A DNA stretch of 64,000 nt from Sphingopyxis indica (GTDB taxonomy: Bacteria > Pseudomonadota > Alphaproteobacteria > Sphingomonadales > Sphingomonadaceae): the NCBI RefSeq assembly GCF_900188185.1, contig NZ_FZPA01000009.1:1-64000 (forward strand), read 5' to 3'. The notes beneath the pieces were generated by a model. It had not been told where the DNA came from. It saw nothing but the letters and a program-made list of their open reading frames with translations, and made no database searches. The translations under genes and the position numbers were made by a program. This document shows, piece after piece, positions 52,649 to 62,700 of the stretch (the first letter of the stretch is position 1; each line of letters begins with the position of its first letter).

Positions 52649-53452
52649 TCAGTGCGCCGCGGTCCCCAATCCATCGACCTTCTTGGACTGTTTCGCGACC
52701 AGTCCCGGGAAGAAGCGCGCGAGGCGCGACAGGCGCTTTGCCATCTTGCCGACGGGCACATGCACCTTGTCGCCATGGACCGCGTCCCACGCCGCTTTGG
52801 CGACGTCCTCGACGGGCGAAATCTCGAACCCGCTGGCCGCCAGACGGCTCCGCGCGGGCTCGTTGCTGTCGGCGCTGACCTGATCGAGCAGCGGCGTGTC
52901 GATGAAGCCCGGCATCAGCGAGCGGACCTTGATGCCATATTTGGCGAATTCGATTTCCAGCGCTTCGGTCAGCCCGCGCACCGCGAATTTGGTCGCCGAA
53001 TAGACCGCGAGCCCGCCGACGCCATAAAAACCCGACGCCGACCCGGTGTTGAGGATCGCCGAACCCGGCGTCGCGCGCAGCAGCGGCAGCGCCATGTAGA
53101 TGCCGTTGACCACGCCGCCGAAGTTGATCGCGATCAGCCGGTCGGCCTCGGCAGGCGGCATATCGACGAACTGGCCGCCCGACCCGATCCCCGCGTTGTT
53201 GAACAGCACGTCGAGCCGCCCGCCGCTCGCTTTCGCAAATTCGGCGAGCGCCGCCTGCCACTGGTCGCGGTCGCGCACGTCCATGACATGACGCGACGAG
53301 GCGCCTTCGGGAAGCAGCGCGGCGGTTTCGTCGATCCCCTGCACGTTGACGTCGGCGACGCCGACGAACCAGCCCTGATCCGCGAAATGGCGTGCGGTGG
53401 CGCGCCCGATTCCCGATCCGCCACCGGTGATGAAAATCGCCTTGCGCGCCAT
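52649..53452 (-). CDS. SDR-family oxidoreductase
   Basis: A 267-residue short-chain dehydrogenase: IFITGGGSGIGRATARHF, DVLFNNAGIG, a catalytic Ser in LNTGSASGFYGV and YSATK with Tyr and Lys, then PGFIDTPLL. Classical NAD(P)-dependent enzyme of unknown alcohol or ketone substrate. Single gene, divergent from the LRAT-like gene. Confidence 0.9.
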   Translation of the reverse strand: MARKAIFITGGGSGIGRATARHFADQGWFVGVADVNVQGIDETAALLPEGASSRHVMDVRDRDQWQAALAEFAKASGGRLDVLFNNAGIGSGGQFVDMPPAEADRLIAINFGGVVNGIYMALPLLRATPGSAILNTGSASGFYGVGGLAVYSATKFAVRGLTEALEIEFAKYGIKVRSLMPGFIDTPLLDQVSADSNEPARSRLAASGFEISPVEDVAKAAWDAVHGDKVHVPVGKMAKRLSRLARFFPGLVAKQSKKVDGLGTAAH

Positions 53453-53563
53453 GCTGCATCCTCCCTTACATTCGTGTCAGCGAGACAAAATGCGATGGCG
53501 CGTCAAAGGTCAAGCGGCAATCGCGGCTTGGCAAGGCCCGCGAAGGCTGGCTATCAACGCCGC

Positions 53564-54076
53564 ATGAATCGTCTGCGTTCGCTGCTCGCCGCCCTTGTCG
53601 CCATCGTCCTCGCCGCTGCCGCTCCGGCACAGGCGAAGGTCGTCGTCAGCTTTTACAGCCATGACTTCGGCGAGCGCTTTCCGCACGGCTTCGTCACGCT
53701 CAAGGGGCGGGTCGATTCGACGGGTCAGACGGTCAATTACAATTACGGCTTCACCGCGCGTTCGGTGACGCCGGCGATCCTGCTCGGCGCGGTGAAGGGC
53801 TATGTGCAGAGCAAGGAAGAGAAATATGTGACGAAAAGCGACCGGCAGTTCAGCGTGACCGTCGACGACGCGACCTATGGCCGGCTGCTGACCAAGGTTC
53901 GCGAATGGCAGGATCGCAAGCAGCCAAGCTATGATCTGGGATCGGCGAACTGCGTTCACTTCCTGATGGAAATGGCGGCGACCGCGGGGCTGAAGGTCAA
54001 TCGCAACAGCGAATATTTCAAGAAGCCCAAGAGCTTCCTCTTGGAGGTCAAGCGACTGAATCCGGGGCTTGAATAA
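53564..54076 (+). CDS. exported LRAT/NlpC-P60-like protein
   Basis: A 170-residue protein with a Sec signal (ending AAAAPAQA). The mature part has VVVSFYSHDFGERFPHGFVTLKG and later SYDLGSANCVHFLMEMA. Cys130 in NCVHF resembles the NCEHF motif of permuted papain-like LRAT/H-rev107 enzymes, with His33 or His41 as the early histidine. A periplasmic amide or ester hydrolase is suggested. Not a close match to a named family, so moderate confidence only. Confidence 0.55.
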   Translation: MNRLRSLLAALVAIVLAAAAPAQAKVVVSFYSHDFGERFPHGFVTLKGRVDSTGQTVNYNYGFTARSVTPAILLGAVKGYVQSKEEKYVTKSDRQFSVTVDDATYGRLLTKVREWQDRKQPSYDLGSANCVHFLMEMAATAGLKVNRNSEYFKKPKSFLLEVKRLNPGLE

Positions 54077-54087
54077 GGGGGGGGACG

Positions 54088-55086
54088 ATGCTGACGATGA
54101 TGTTGTTGCTGGCGATGCAAGGCGCGCCGGCCCGGGGGGACGAGACCGAAACGGGGCCCGCGCCCGCGACCAACCCCGGAAGTTGGGTCACGAGTTACGA
54201 TTATCCGGCGAGCGCGATGCGCGAGGAGCGTGAAGGGACGGCGGGGTTCCGGTTGACGATCGGAACCGACGGCCTGCCCACCCGCTGCGAAATCACCGCG
54301 CCGAGCGGCCATGCCGACCTCGACGCCGAAACCTGCCGATTGATTATGGAACGTGCGCGCTTCACGCCGGGGCGCAACGCGCGCGGCGAAGCGGTCGGCG
54401 GAACCTATAGCAACCGGATACGTTGGCAGATTCCCGAAGGAAGCGATCATGCGGTGGAGGTCGCGGGCTTCGGACTCGATACGGTACAGGAAAGCTGGCC
54501 GCGCGGCGCGATTCCCGACGACGCCTTCACGCGGATCGATCCCGCCGCTCATTATCCGCCGGCCGCGCTCGCCGCGCGCGAGCAAGGCACCGTCCATATG
54601 GAGTTAGCCGTCGATAGCGCCGGACGGGTTTCAGCGTGCAAGGTCAATGAGAGCAGCCTGTCGGCAGCGCTCGACGACGCGGCGTGCGCGCTGATGCACA
54701 GCGAAGGCAAATTCTCCCCAGCTCTCGACAGCGACGGCAAGCCGACCAAGGGCGTCCTTGCGGCGAAATTCCGCTGGGCGCTGCCGGATCAGGTGCGCGA
54801 AGGCGGCGAAGGCGTATCAGTGGCGCCCGACCCTGACTTTCCGATGGGCGAACCGGGCAGCGCGACGATGACCGTGCTGGTCGGCGCCGACGGCCGTGTT
54901 CAGGATTGCCGCTTTTCGAACACGGGCAAGTTCGGAGCCGCGCCGAACGGCATGACGCCGTGCGACATGTTCGGGCGGCAGACGCGCTATACGCCCTTCA
55001 CCGACGCGGACGGCAGGCCAGTCGCAAAACGCGTGATCCTGCGCAGCGACCTGACAATCGAGGATGCGCCCGCCGCGATCCAGTAG
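54088..55086 (+). CDS. secreted protein with three TonB C-terminal-like repeats
   Basis: A 332-residue protein with a short signal (MLTMMLLLAMQGAPA) and three TonB-C-like domains (about 35-115, 145-235, 245-325). Each contains two cysteines: CEITA...ETC, CKVNE...AAC, CRFSN...TPC, then a conserved turn (RARFTP, EGKFSP, QTRYTP). No proline-rich spacer or membrane anchor as in TonB itself. The paired Cys suggest disulfides in the periplasm. A TonB-like role or a peptidoglycan/partner-binding role is possible. Confidence 0.65.
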   Translation: MLTMMLLLAMQGAPARGDETETGPAPATNPGSWVTSYDYPASAMREEREGTAGFRLTIGTDGLPTRCEITAPSGHADLDAETCRLIMERARFTPGRNARGEAVGGTYSNRIRWQIPEGSDHAVEVAGFGLDTVQESWPRGAIPDDAFTRIDPAAHYPPAALAAREQGTVHMELAVDSAGRVSACKVNESSLSAALDDAACALMHSEGKFSPALDSDGKPTKGVLAAKFRWALPDQVREGGEGVSVAPDPDFPMGEPGSATMTVLVGADGRVQDCRFSNTGKFGAAPNGMTPCDMFGRQTRYTPFTDADGRPVAKRVILRSDLTIEDAPAAIQ

Positions 55087-55175
55087 CTGGAGCGCTGGAC
55101 GTGGCGCCGCTTTCATCCTATATTCAGCGTCCAGCGGACACTAAGCCGTTCGCTGGAACGAAAGAGGGGCCTTAC

Positions 55176-55442
55176 TTGCGTTTATTCCTGACCCTGCTCG
55201 CGCTGCTGACCGGCCTTGCCGGCGCGGATCGCGCGCAGGCGGCGCCGGTTACGCCGGCGGCGATGGGGACGCTCGTGATGCTCGCCGAAAGCGCCGCGCA
55301 GTCGGACAATGCCGACAAGGCGCGCCGGCCGGCCGATCCGCCGCCCTCGCGCCGCGCCTCATGCGGTTGCCGCAAGCCGGTGCCTCCGGCGCCACCCTAT
55401 CTGCCGGGCATCCTCGGCCGGTCGGACCGCGCCCTCGAATAG
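55176..55442 (+). CDS. small exported peptide upstream of secA
   Basis: An 88-residue protein with TTG start preceded by GAGGGG at eight bases. It has a clear Sec signal (LFLTLLALLTGLAGADRAQAA), a short mature part and a Pro/Cys-rich end (SCGCRKPVPPAPPYLPG, then RSDRALE). It ends 111 bp before secA on the same strand. In gamma-proteobacteria the exported, stalling peptide SecM holds exactly this place. No sequence likeness to SecM is claimed. Confidence 0.55.
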   Translation: MRLFLTLLALLTGLAGADRAQAAPVTPAAMGTLVMLAESAAQSDNADKARRPADPPPSRRASCGCRKPVPPAPPYLPGILGRSDRALE

Positions 55443-55553
55443 CTTTTTCGGCCGGGCGATCCTCGCCTGACCGTCTCTTCGCGGCTGCATCGCGTGCGGC
55501 CGGGCAGCCCGTCGCGTTGCCGCCTTCAGCATAGAAAAATCAAGGAAACCAGT

Positions 55554-58286
<2,733 letters not shown>

Positions 58287-58292
58287 TCGCGC

Positions 58293-58381
58293 GTCGCCCC
58301 CGCGAAGGCGGGGGCCGTTGGCCACCTTTTCCTGCCCCGCCGTGTAAACCGCCAGCGGCCCCCGCCGTCGCGGGGGCGACG
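58293..58381. repeat. CGTCGCCCCCGCGAAGGCGGGGG element, copy A
   Basis: CGTCGCCCCCGCGAAGGCGGGGGCCGTTGG... mirrored by GCGGCCCCCGCCGTCGCGGGGGCGACG. Related to the copy at 62593-62692, which also includes GTAAACCGCC. It follows secA by six bases and probably ends its transcript. Confidence 0.8.
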
Positions 58382-58483
58382 AACACACTCGCTTGCCAAG
58401 GCACGCGGCGCCGATTAGCATCCCTTCCATAAGCTTGGCGGCCACGAAGCCGGCAGGCGCGCAGCAGCAGGGACATCGGCGCC

Positions 58484-59950
58484 GTGCCTCTTGCACGGCG
58501 ATGGACGGCATGTCTGCGTGGAAAGGGTCGGAGTATCAGCTTCTTCGACGAAATGACGGATGAAGGCGGCGGCGTCCGGCCGTCCTATCGCGACTATTTC
58601 GAATGGTTCGACCGCGAGGACGCGCTTCGCATCCACCGCAAGGCGCAGCAGGCCGAAGCCTTTTTCCGCACCATCGGCATCACCTTCAACGTCTATGGCG
58701 ACGCCGACGCCGACGAGCGGCTGATCCCGTTCGACGTCGTGCCGCGGATCATCGCGGCGCGCGAATGGCGGCGGCTGTCGCGCGGGATCGAGCAGCGCGT
58801 GCGCGCGCTCAACGCCTTCCTCCACGACATTTATCACCGGCAGGAAATCCTGCGCGCGGGCCGCGTGCCGGTCGATCTGATCGCGCGCAACGATGCCTTT
58901 CTGCCGATGATGATGGGGATGGACCCGCCCGGCGGCATCTATACGCATATCAGCGGCATCGACATCGTCCGCACCGGCCCCGACGAATTCTATGTGCTCG
59001 AGGACAATGCCCGCACACCCTCGGGCGTTTCCTATATGCTCGAAAATCGCGAAACGATGCTCCAGATGTTTCCCGAGCTGTTCGCGAAGGTCGCGGTGCG
59101 CGAGGTCGGCGACTATCCGATCAACCTTTTGAAATCGCTGTCGGCCTGCGCGCCTCCGATGTGCGGGGGGACGCCCACCGTGGCGGTGCTCACCCCCGGC
59201 ATCCACAACAGCGCCTATTTCGAGCACAGCTTCCTCGCCGACCAGATGGGCGCCGAGCTGGTCGAAGGACATGATCTGCGCGTCGTCGACGGGCGCATCG
59301 CGATGCGCACGACGCAGGGGTATAGGGCGATCGACGTCCTCTATCGCCGCGTCGACGATGATTTCCTCGATCCACTGAACTTTCGGCCCGACTCGCTGCT
59401 CGGGGTGCCCGGGATCTGGGATGTCTATCGCGCCGGCGGCATCACCATTGCCAATGCGCCGGGCACCGGCATCGCCGACGACAAGGCGCTCTATAGCTAT
59501 ATGCCCGACATCATCGAATTTTATACGGGCGAAAAGGCACTGTTGCCCAATGTGCCGACGTGGCGCTGCTCCGAAGAGGAGCATTGCCGCGAAGTGCTCG
59601 ACCGCCTGCCCGAGCTGGTGGTGAAAGAGGTTCACGGGTCGGGCGGCTACGGTATGCTTGTCGGCCCCGCGGCGAGCAAGCGCGAGATCGCGGCGTTTCG
59701 CAAGAAGCTGGAGGCAAACCCCGCCAATTATATCGCGCAGCCGACGCTCTCGCTGTCGACCGTGCCGATCTTCACCAAGGCCGGCCTTGCCCCGCGTCAC
59801 GTCGACCTGCGGCCGTTCGTCCTGATGTCGCCCCAGGGGCTGACGATCACCCCGGGCGGGCTGACGCGCGTGGCGATGAAACGCGGGTCTTTGGTCGTCA
59901 ATTCGAGCCAGGGCGGCGGGACCAAGGATACGTGGGTGCTGGAGGATTGA
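58484..59950 (+). CDS. circularly permuted type 2 ATP-grasp protein (Anbu operon)
   Basis: A 488-residue protein (COG2308). FFDEMTDEGGGVRPSYRDYFEW near the start, FNVYGD, IPRII-type region, DNARTPSGVSYMLENRETM, LYRRVDDDFLDPLNFRPDSLLGVPGI and VVKEVHGSGGYGMLVGP are the permuted ATP-grasp motifs for ATP-driven ligation of a carboxylate to an amine. GTG at 58484 is taken so that the FFDEM motif is included; an ATG at 58553 would cut into it. Head of the Anbu operon. Confidence 0.87.
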   Translation: MPLARRWTACLRGKGRSISFFDEMTDEGGGVRPSYRDYFEWFDREDALRIHRKAQQAEAFFRTIGITFNVYGDADADERLIPFDVVPRIIAAREWRRLSRGIEQRVRALNAFLHDIYHRQEILRAGRVPVDLIARNDAFLPMMMGMDPPGGIYTHISGIDIVRTGPDEFYVLEDNARTPSGVSYMLENRETMLQMFPELFAKVAVREVGDYPINLLKSLSACAPPMCGGTPTVAVLTPGIHNSAYFEHSFLADQMGAELVEGHDLRVVDGRIAMRTTQGYRAIDVLYRRVDDDFLDPLNFRPDSLLGVPGIWDVYRAGGITIANAPGTGIADDKALYSYMPDIIEFYTGEKALLPNVPTWRCSEEEHCREVLDRLPELVVKEVHGSGGYGMLVGPAASKREIAAFRKKLEANPANYIAQPTLSLSTVPIFTKAGLAPRHVDLRPFVLMSPQGLTITPGGLTRVAMKRGSLVVNSSQGGGTKDTWVLED

Positions 59951-59973
59951 TGGCGGCGAGTGTCGATCTTCTT

Positions 59974-60058
59974 CGTCATTGCGAGCGAAGCGAAGCAATC
60001 CAGGGTGGTTTGCGCTCGCTCTGGATTGCCGCGTCGTCTTCGGCTCCTCGCAATGACG
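59974..60058. repeat. CGTCATTGCGAG inverted-repeat element, copy 5
   Basis: Left arm CGTCATTGCGAGCGAAGCGAAGCAATCC, right arm GGATTGCCGCGTCGTCTTCGGCTCCTCGCAATGACG. The two arms are of different subtypes. It lies between the first two genes of the Anbu operon and is therefore probably transcribed with it. Confidence 0.8.
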
Positions 60059-60080
60059 ATGCTTTCGAGGGTGTCGTCCC

Positions 60081-61022
60081 ATGCTAGGCAAGACCGCCGG
60101 AGCCCTGTTCTGGATGGCGCGCTATCTTGAGCGTAGCGAGAATAATGCGCGACTGATCGACGCCGGTTTCCGCATCGCGCTGACGCGCTGGCAGACCGCG
60201 CCGTCCGAATGGAAGTCGATCCTCGGCACCGCAGGCGTCGATCAGGCCTTCATGGCGGCGCACGACGATTATAGCTCGGCACGCGTCGTCGATTTTCTGC
60301 TGCGCGATCCGGCCAATCCGTCGAGTATCGTGTCGCTCCTGAAACGCGCGCGCGACAATGCGCGCACCGCGCGGACGGCGCTGACGCGCGAGGTATGGGA
60401 AGCGGTGAACACGAGCTGGATGACGCTCACCGGCCTGCTCAGGCGGCAGGTGCGCGAGGACGACCTGCCCGACGTGCTCGCGGCGATCCGGCAGCAGAAT
60501 GCGCAGGTGCGCGGCGTGCTTGCGGGGACGATGCTGCGCGACGACGGCTATAATTTCGCGCGGCTCGGCACCTTCCTGGAGCGCGCCGACAACACCGCGC
60601 GCATCCTCGACGTCAAATATTATCTGCTGCTCCCCTCGGTTGCGCATATCGGCAGCTCGATCGACAATGTGCAGTGGGAGACGATCCTGCGCTCGGTGTC
60701 GGCGCACCGCGCCTATCGCTGGCTTTACGGGGCGGAAATCAGCGCGCTCAAGATCGCCGAATTTCTGATCCTCTATCGCCAGATGCCGCGCAGCCTCGCC
60801 TTCTGCTGCGACAAGATGCAGGATAATCTCGACTGGCTGCAGCGCGGCTATGGCGAAGAAACCGAGGCAGGGCGGATGGCGCGCACGATCTGCCGCGACA
60901 AGCTGTCGGCGCCGATCCAGTCGATCTTCGACGGCGGCCTGCACGAATATCTGCGCGGCTTTCTGACGGCCAACGCCATGCTCGCGCAACAGATCGAGCG
61001 CGATTACCGGTTCGTGGAATGA
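60081..61022 (+). CDS. alpha-E domain protein (DUF403; Anbu operon)
   Basis: A 313-residue all-helical protein (COG2307): MLGKTAGALFWMARYLERSENNARLIDAGFR, then VNTSWMTLTGLLRRQVREDDLPDVL, ARLGTFLERADNTARILDVKYYLLLP and CRDKLSAPIQSIFDGGLHEYL. The alpha-E family always sits with the permuted ATP-grasp protein and is thought to work with it. It shares an ATGA overlap with the transglutaminase-like gene. Confidence 0.9.
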   Translation: MLGKTAGALFWMARYLERSENNARLIDAGFRIALTRWQTAPSEWKSILGTAGVDQAFMAAHDDYSSARVVDFLLRDPANPSSIVSLLKRARDNARTARTALTREVWEAVNTSWMTLTGLLRRQVREDDLPDVLAAIRQQNAQVRGVLAGTMLRDDGYNFARLGTFLERADNTARILDVKYYLLLPSVAHIGSSIDNVQWETILRSVSAHRAYRWLYGAEISALKIAEFLILYRQMPRSLAFCCDKMQDNLDWLQRGYGEETEAGRMARTICRDKLSAPIQSIFDGGLHEYLRGFLTANAMLAQQIERDYRFVE

Positions 61023-61828
61023 CGATGAAGCTGCTGGTCGACCATATCACCCATTATCAATATGATGCCCCGGTCGGCTATGCGTTGCAGCAGGTGCGGC
61101 TGACACCCAAGGACCGTCCGGGACAGCAGAGCGTCCACGGCTGGACGATCGAGGTCGAGGGCGCCGAGAAGCAGCTTCACTATACCGACCATCATGGCAA
61201 TGGCGTCGACCTGATCGCGGTGGGCAGCGGCGCGCGCGAACTCGTTGTCCGCTGCCGCGGCGAGGTCGAACTGCACACATGGGACGGCGTGATCGGCGCG
61301 CACCGCGGCGCAATGCCGCTGTGGAGTTTCCTTCAGCCGACCGCGCTGACCCGCGCGGGGCGGCATGTGCGCTCGCTGACCGCGGCGCTGGGGCGCGACT
61401 TCGCTTCGGATATCGAACAGGCACATGCGCTGTCGGCGCTGATCCTCGATCGGCTCGCATACAAGGTCGGCGTGACCGATGCCGAGACGAGCGCCGAACA
61501 GGCACTCGGCGGCGAGGGCGGGGTGTGCCAGGATCATACCCACATTTTCATCGCCGCGATGCGCCACCTCGGCCATCCGGCGCGCTATGTCTCGGGCTAT
61601 CTGCGCATGGACGACCGCACCGAACAGGATGCGACCCACGCCTGGGCAGAGGCGCATTTCGACCATATCGGCTGGGTCGGCTTCGACATCAGTAACGGAC
61701 ATTCGCCTGACCAGCGCTATATTCGCGTGGCGACGGGGCTCGACTATCGCGACGCCGCCCCGGTTCGCGGGATGCGCTATGGTGCGGCGCAGGAAAATCT
61801 GGTTGTCCAATTGCAGGTCCAGCAATAA
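61019..61828 (+). CDS. transglutaminase-like cysteine protease (Anbu operon)
   Basis: A 269-residue protein with an N-terminal bacterial transglutaminase-associated beta domain (KLLVDHITHYQYDAPVG) and a papain-like core: Cys170 in GGVCQDHTH, His207 in ATHAWAE and Asp223 in GFDISNG form the triad. Such enzymes cleave or join peptides. Third gene of the operon, with four-base overlap to the alpha-E gene. Confidence 0.9.
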   Translation: MTMKLLVDHITHYQYDAPVGYALQQVRLTPKDRPGQQSVHGWTIEVEGAEKQLHYTDHHGNGVDLIAVGSGARELVVRCRGEVELHTWDGVIGAHRGAMPLWSFLQPTALTRAGRHVRSLTAALGRDFASDIEQAHALSALILDRLAYKVGVTDAETSAEQALGGEGGVCQDHTHIFIAAMRHLGHPARYVSGYLRMDDRTEQDATHAWAEAHFDHIGWVGFDISNGHSPDQRYIRVATGLDYRDAAPVRGMRYGAAQENLVVQLQVQQ

Positions 61829-61860
61829 TCGGGTTTGGACAGCGGGGCGGACGGGATTCG

Positions 61861-62592
61861 ATGACGTATTGCGTAGGTATGCGGCTCAACAAGGGGCTGG
61901 TGTTCATGTCGGACACCCGTACCAACGCCGGCGTCGACGATATTTCGCAGGTCCGCAAGATGCGCAGCTGGCATGTGCCCGGGGAGCGTGTCATCACCTT
62001 GATGTCGGCGGGCAATCTGGCGACGACGCAGGCGGTGGTCAGCCTGCTGGACGAGCGCACCAAGGCGGCCGAGGAGCGCCATCCGTCGATCCTCGAATCG
62101 CCGTCGATGTTCCAGGTCGCGACGACGATCGGCGACGTGCTGCGCGGCATCGTGATGCGCCACAATGACGAAGGCCCCGTCGCCGAATCGATCTTTCGCG
62201 CGTCGCTGATCGTCGGCGGACAGATCAAGGGGTCCGAGCCGCGGCTCTTCCTGATCTATCCCGAAGGCAATTTCATCGAGGCGGGCGAGGACAATCCCTT
62301 TTTCCAGATCGGCGAAACCAAATATGGCCGGCCGATCATCGTGCGCAGCTATGACCCCGCCATGTCGTTTGAGGATGCGGTGAAGCTGCTGTGCGTATCG
62401 TTCGATTCGACGATCCGCGCCAATGCCGGGGTCGACCTGCCGATCGACCTTAAAATCCACGAACGCGACGATTTCACGACCGTGCGCGAGCGCCGCTTCG
62501 AGCGCGACGACCCCTATTTCCGGCGCGTGTCGGAAGGGTGGGCCGAGGCGCTTGGAATTGCGCTCGCCGAATTGCCGGACTTTCATTTTTGA
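61861..62592 (+). CDS. anbu: Anbu, proteasome-type N-terminal nucleophile hydrolase
   Basis: A 243-residue proteasome/HslV-related protein (COG3484). After Met removal Thr2 of MTYCVGMRLNKGLVFMSDTRTNAGVDDISQVRKM would be the N-terminal nucleophile, with the conserved Asp and Lys of the proteasome active site (SDTR, RKM). Anbu assembles into open ring or helical particles and its natural substrate is unknown. Last gene of the operon, 32 bp after the transglutaminase-like gene. Confidence 0.93.
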   Translation: MTYCVGMRLNKGLVFMSDTRTNAGVDDISQVRKMRSWHVPGERVITLMSAGNLATTQAVVSLLDERTKAAEERHPSILESPSMFQVATTIGDVLRGIVMRHNDEGPVAESIFRASLIVGGQIKGSEPRLFLIYPEGNFIEAGEDNPFFQIGETKYGRPIIVRSYDPAMSFEDAVKLLCVSFDSTIRANAGVDLPIDLKIHERDDFTTVRERRFERDDPYFRRVSEGWAEALGIALAELPDFHF

Positions 62593-62692
62593 CAAACGTT
62601 GCCCCCGCGCAGGCGGGGGCCGTTGTCGGCCTGACACTTCGGTGCTGCGTAAACCGCCATCGGCCCCCGCCTGCGCGGGGGCGACGTTTGTT
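62593..62692. repeat. GCCCCCGCGCAGGCGGGGGC element, copy B
   Basis: CAAACGTTGCCCCCGCGCAGGCGGGGGCCGTTG mirrored by CATCGGCCCCCGCCTGCGCGGGGGCGACGTTTG, with GTAAACCGCC inside. It starts right at the anbu stop and separates it from the convergent acs gene. Confidence 0.8.
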
Positions 62693-62700
62693 CAGCTTAT

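Noticed and set aside
55140..55180. EcfG promoter in front of the secA-upstream peptide (GGAAC then CGTT)
   Set aside because: The spacing is 19 bases, too long for the 16-17 base consensus, and the CGTT lies inside the reading frame.
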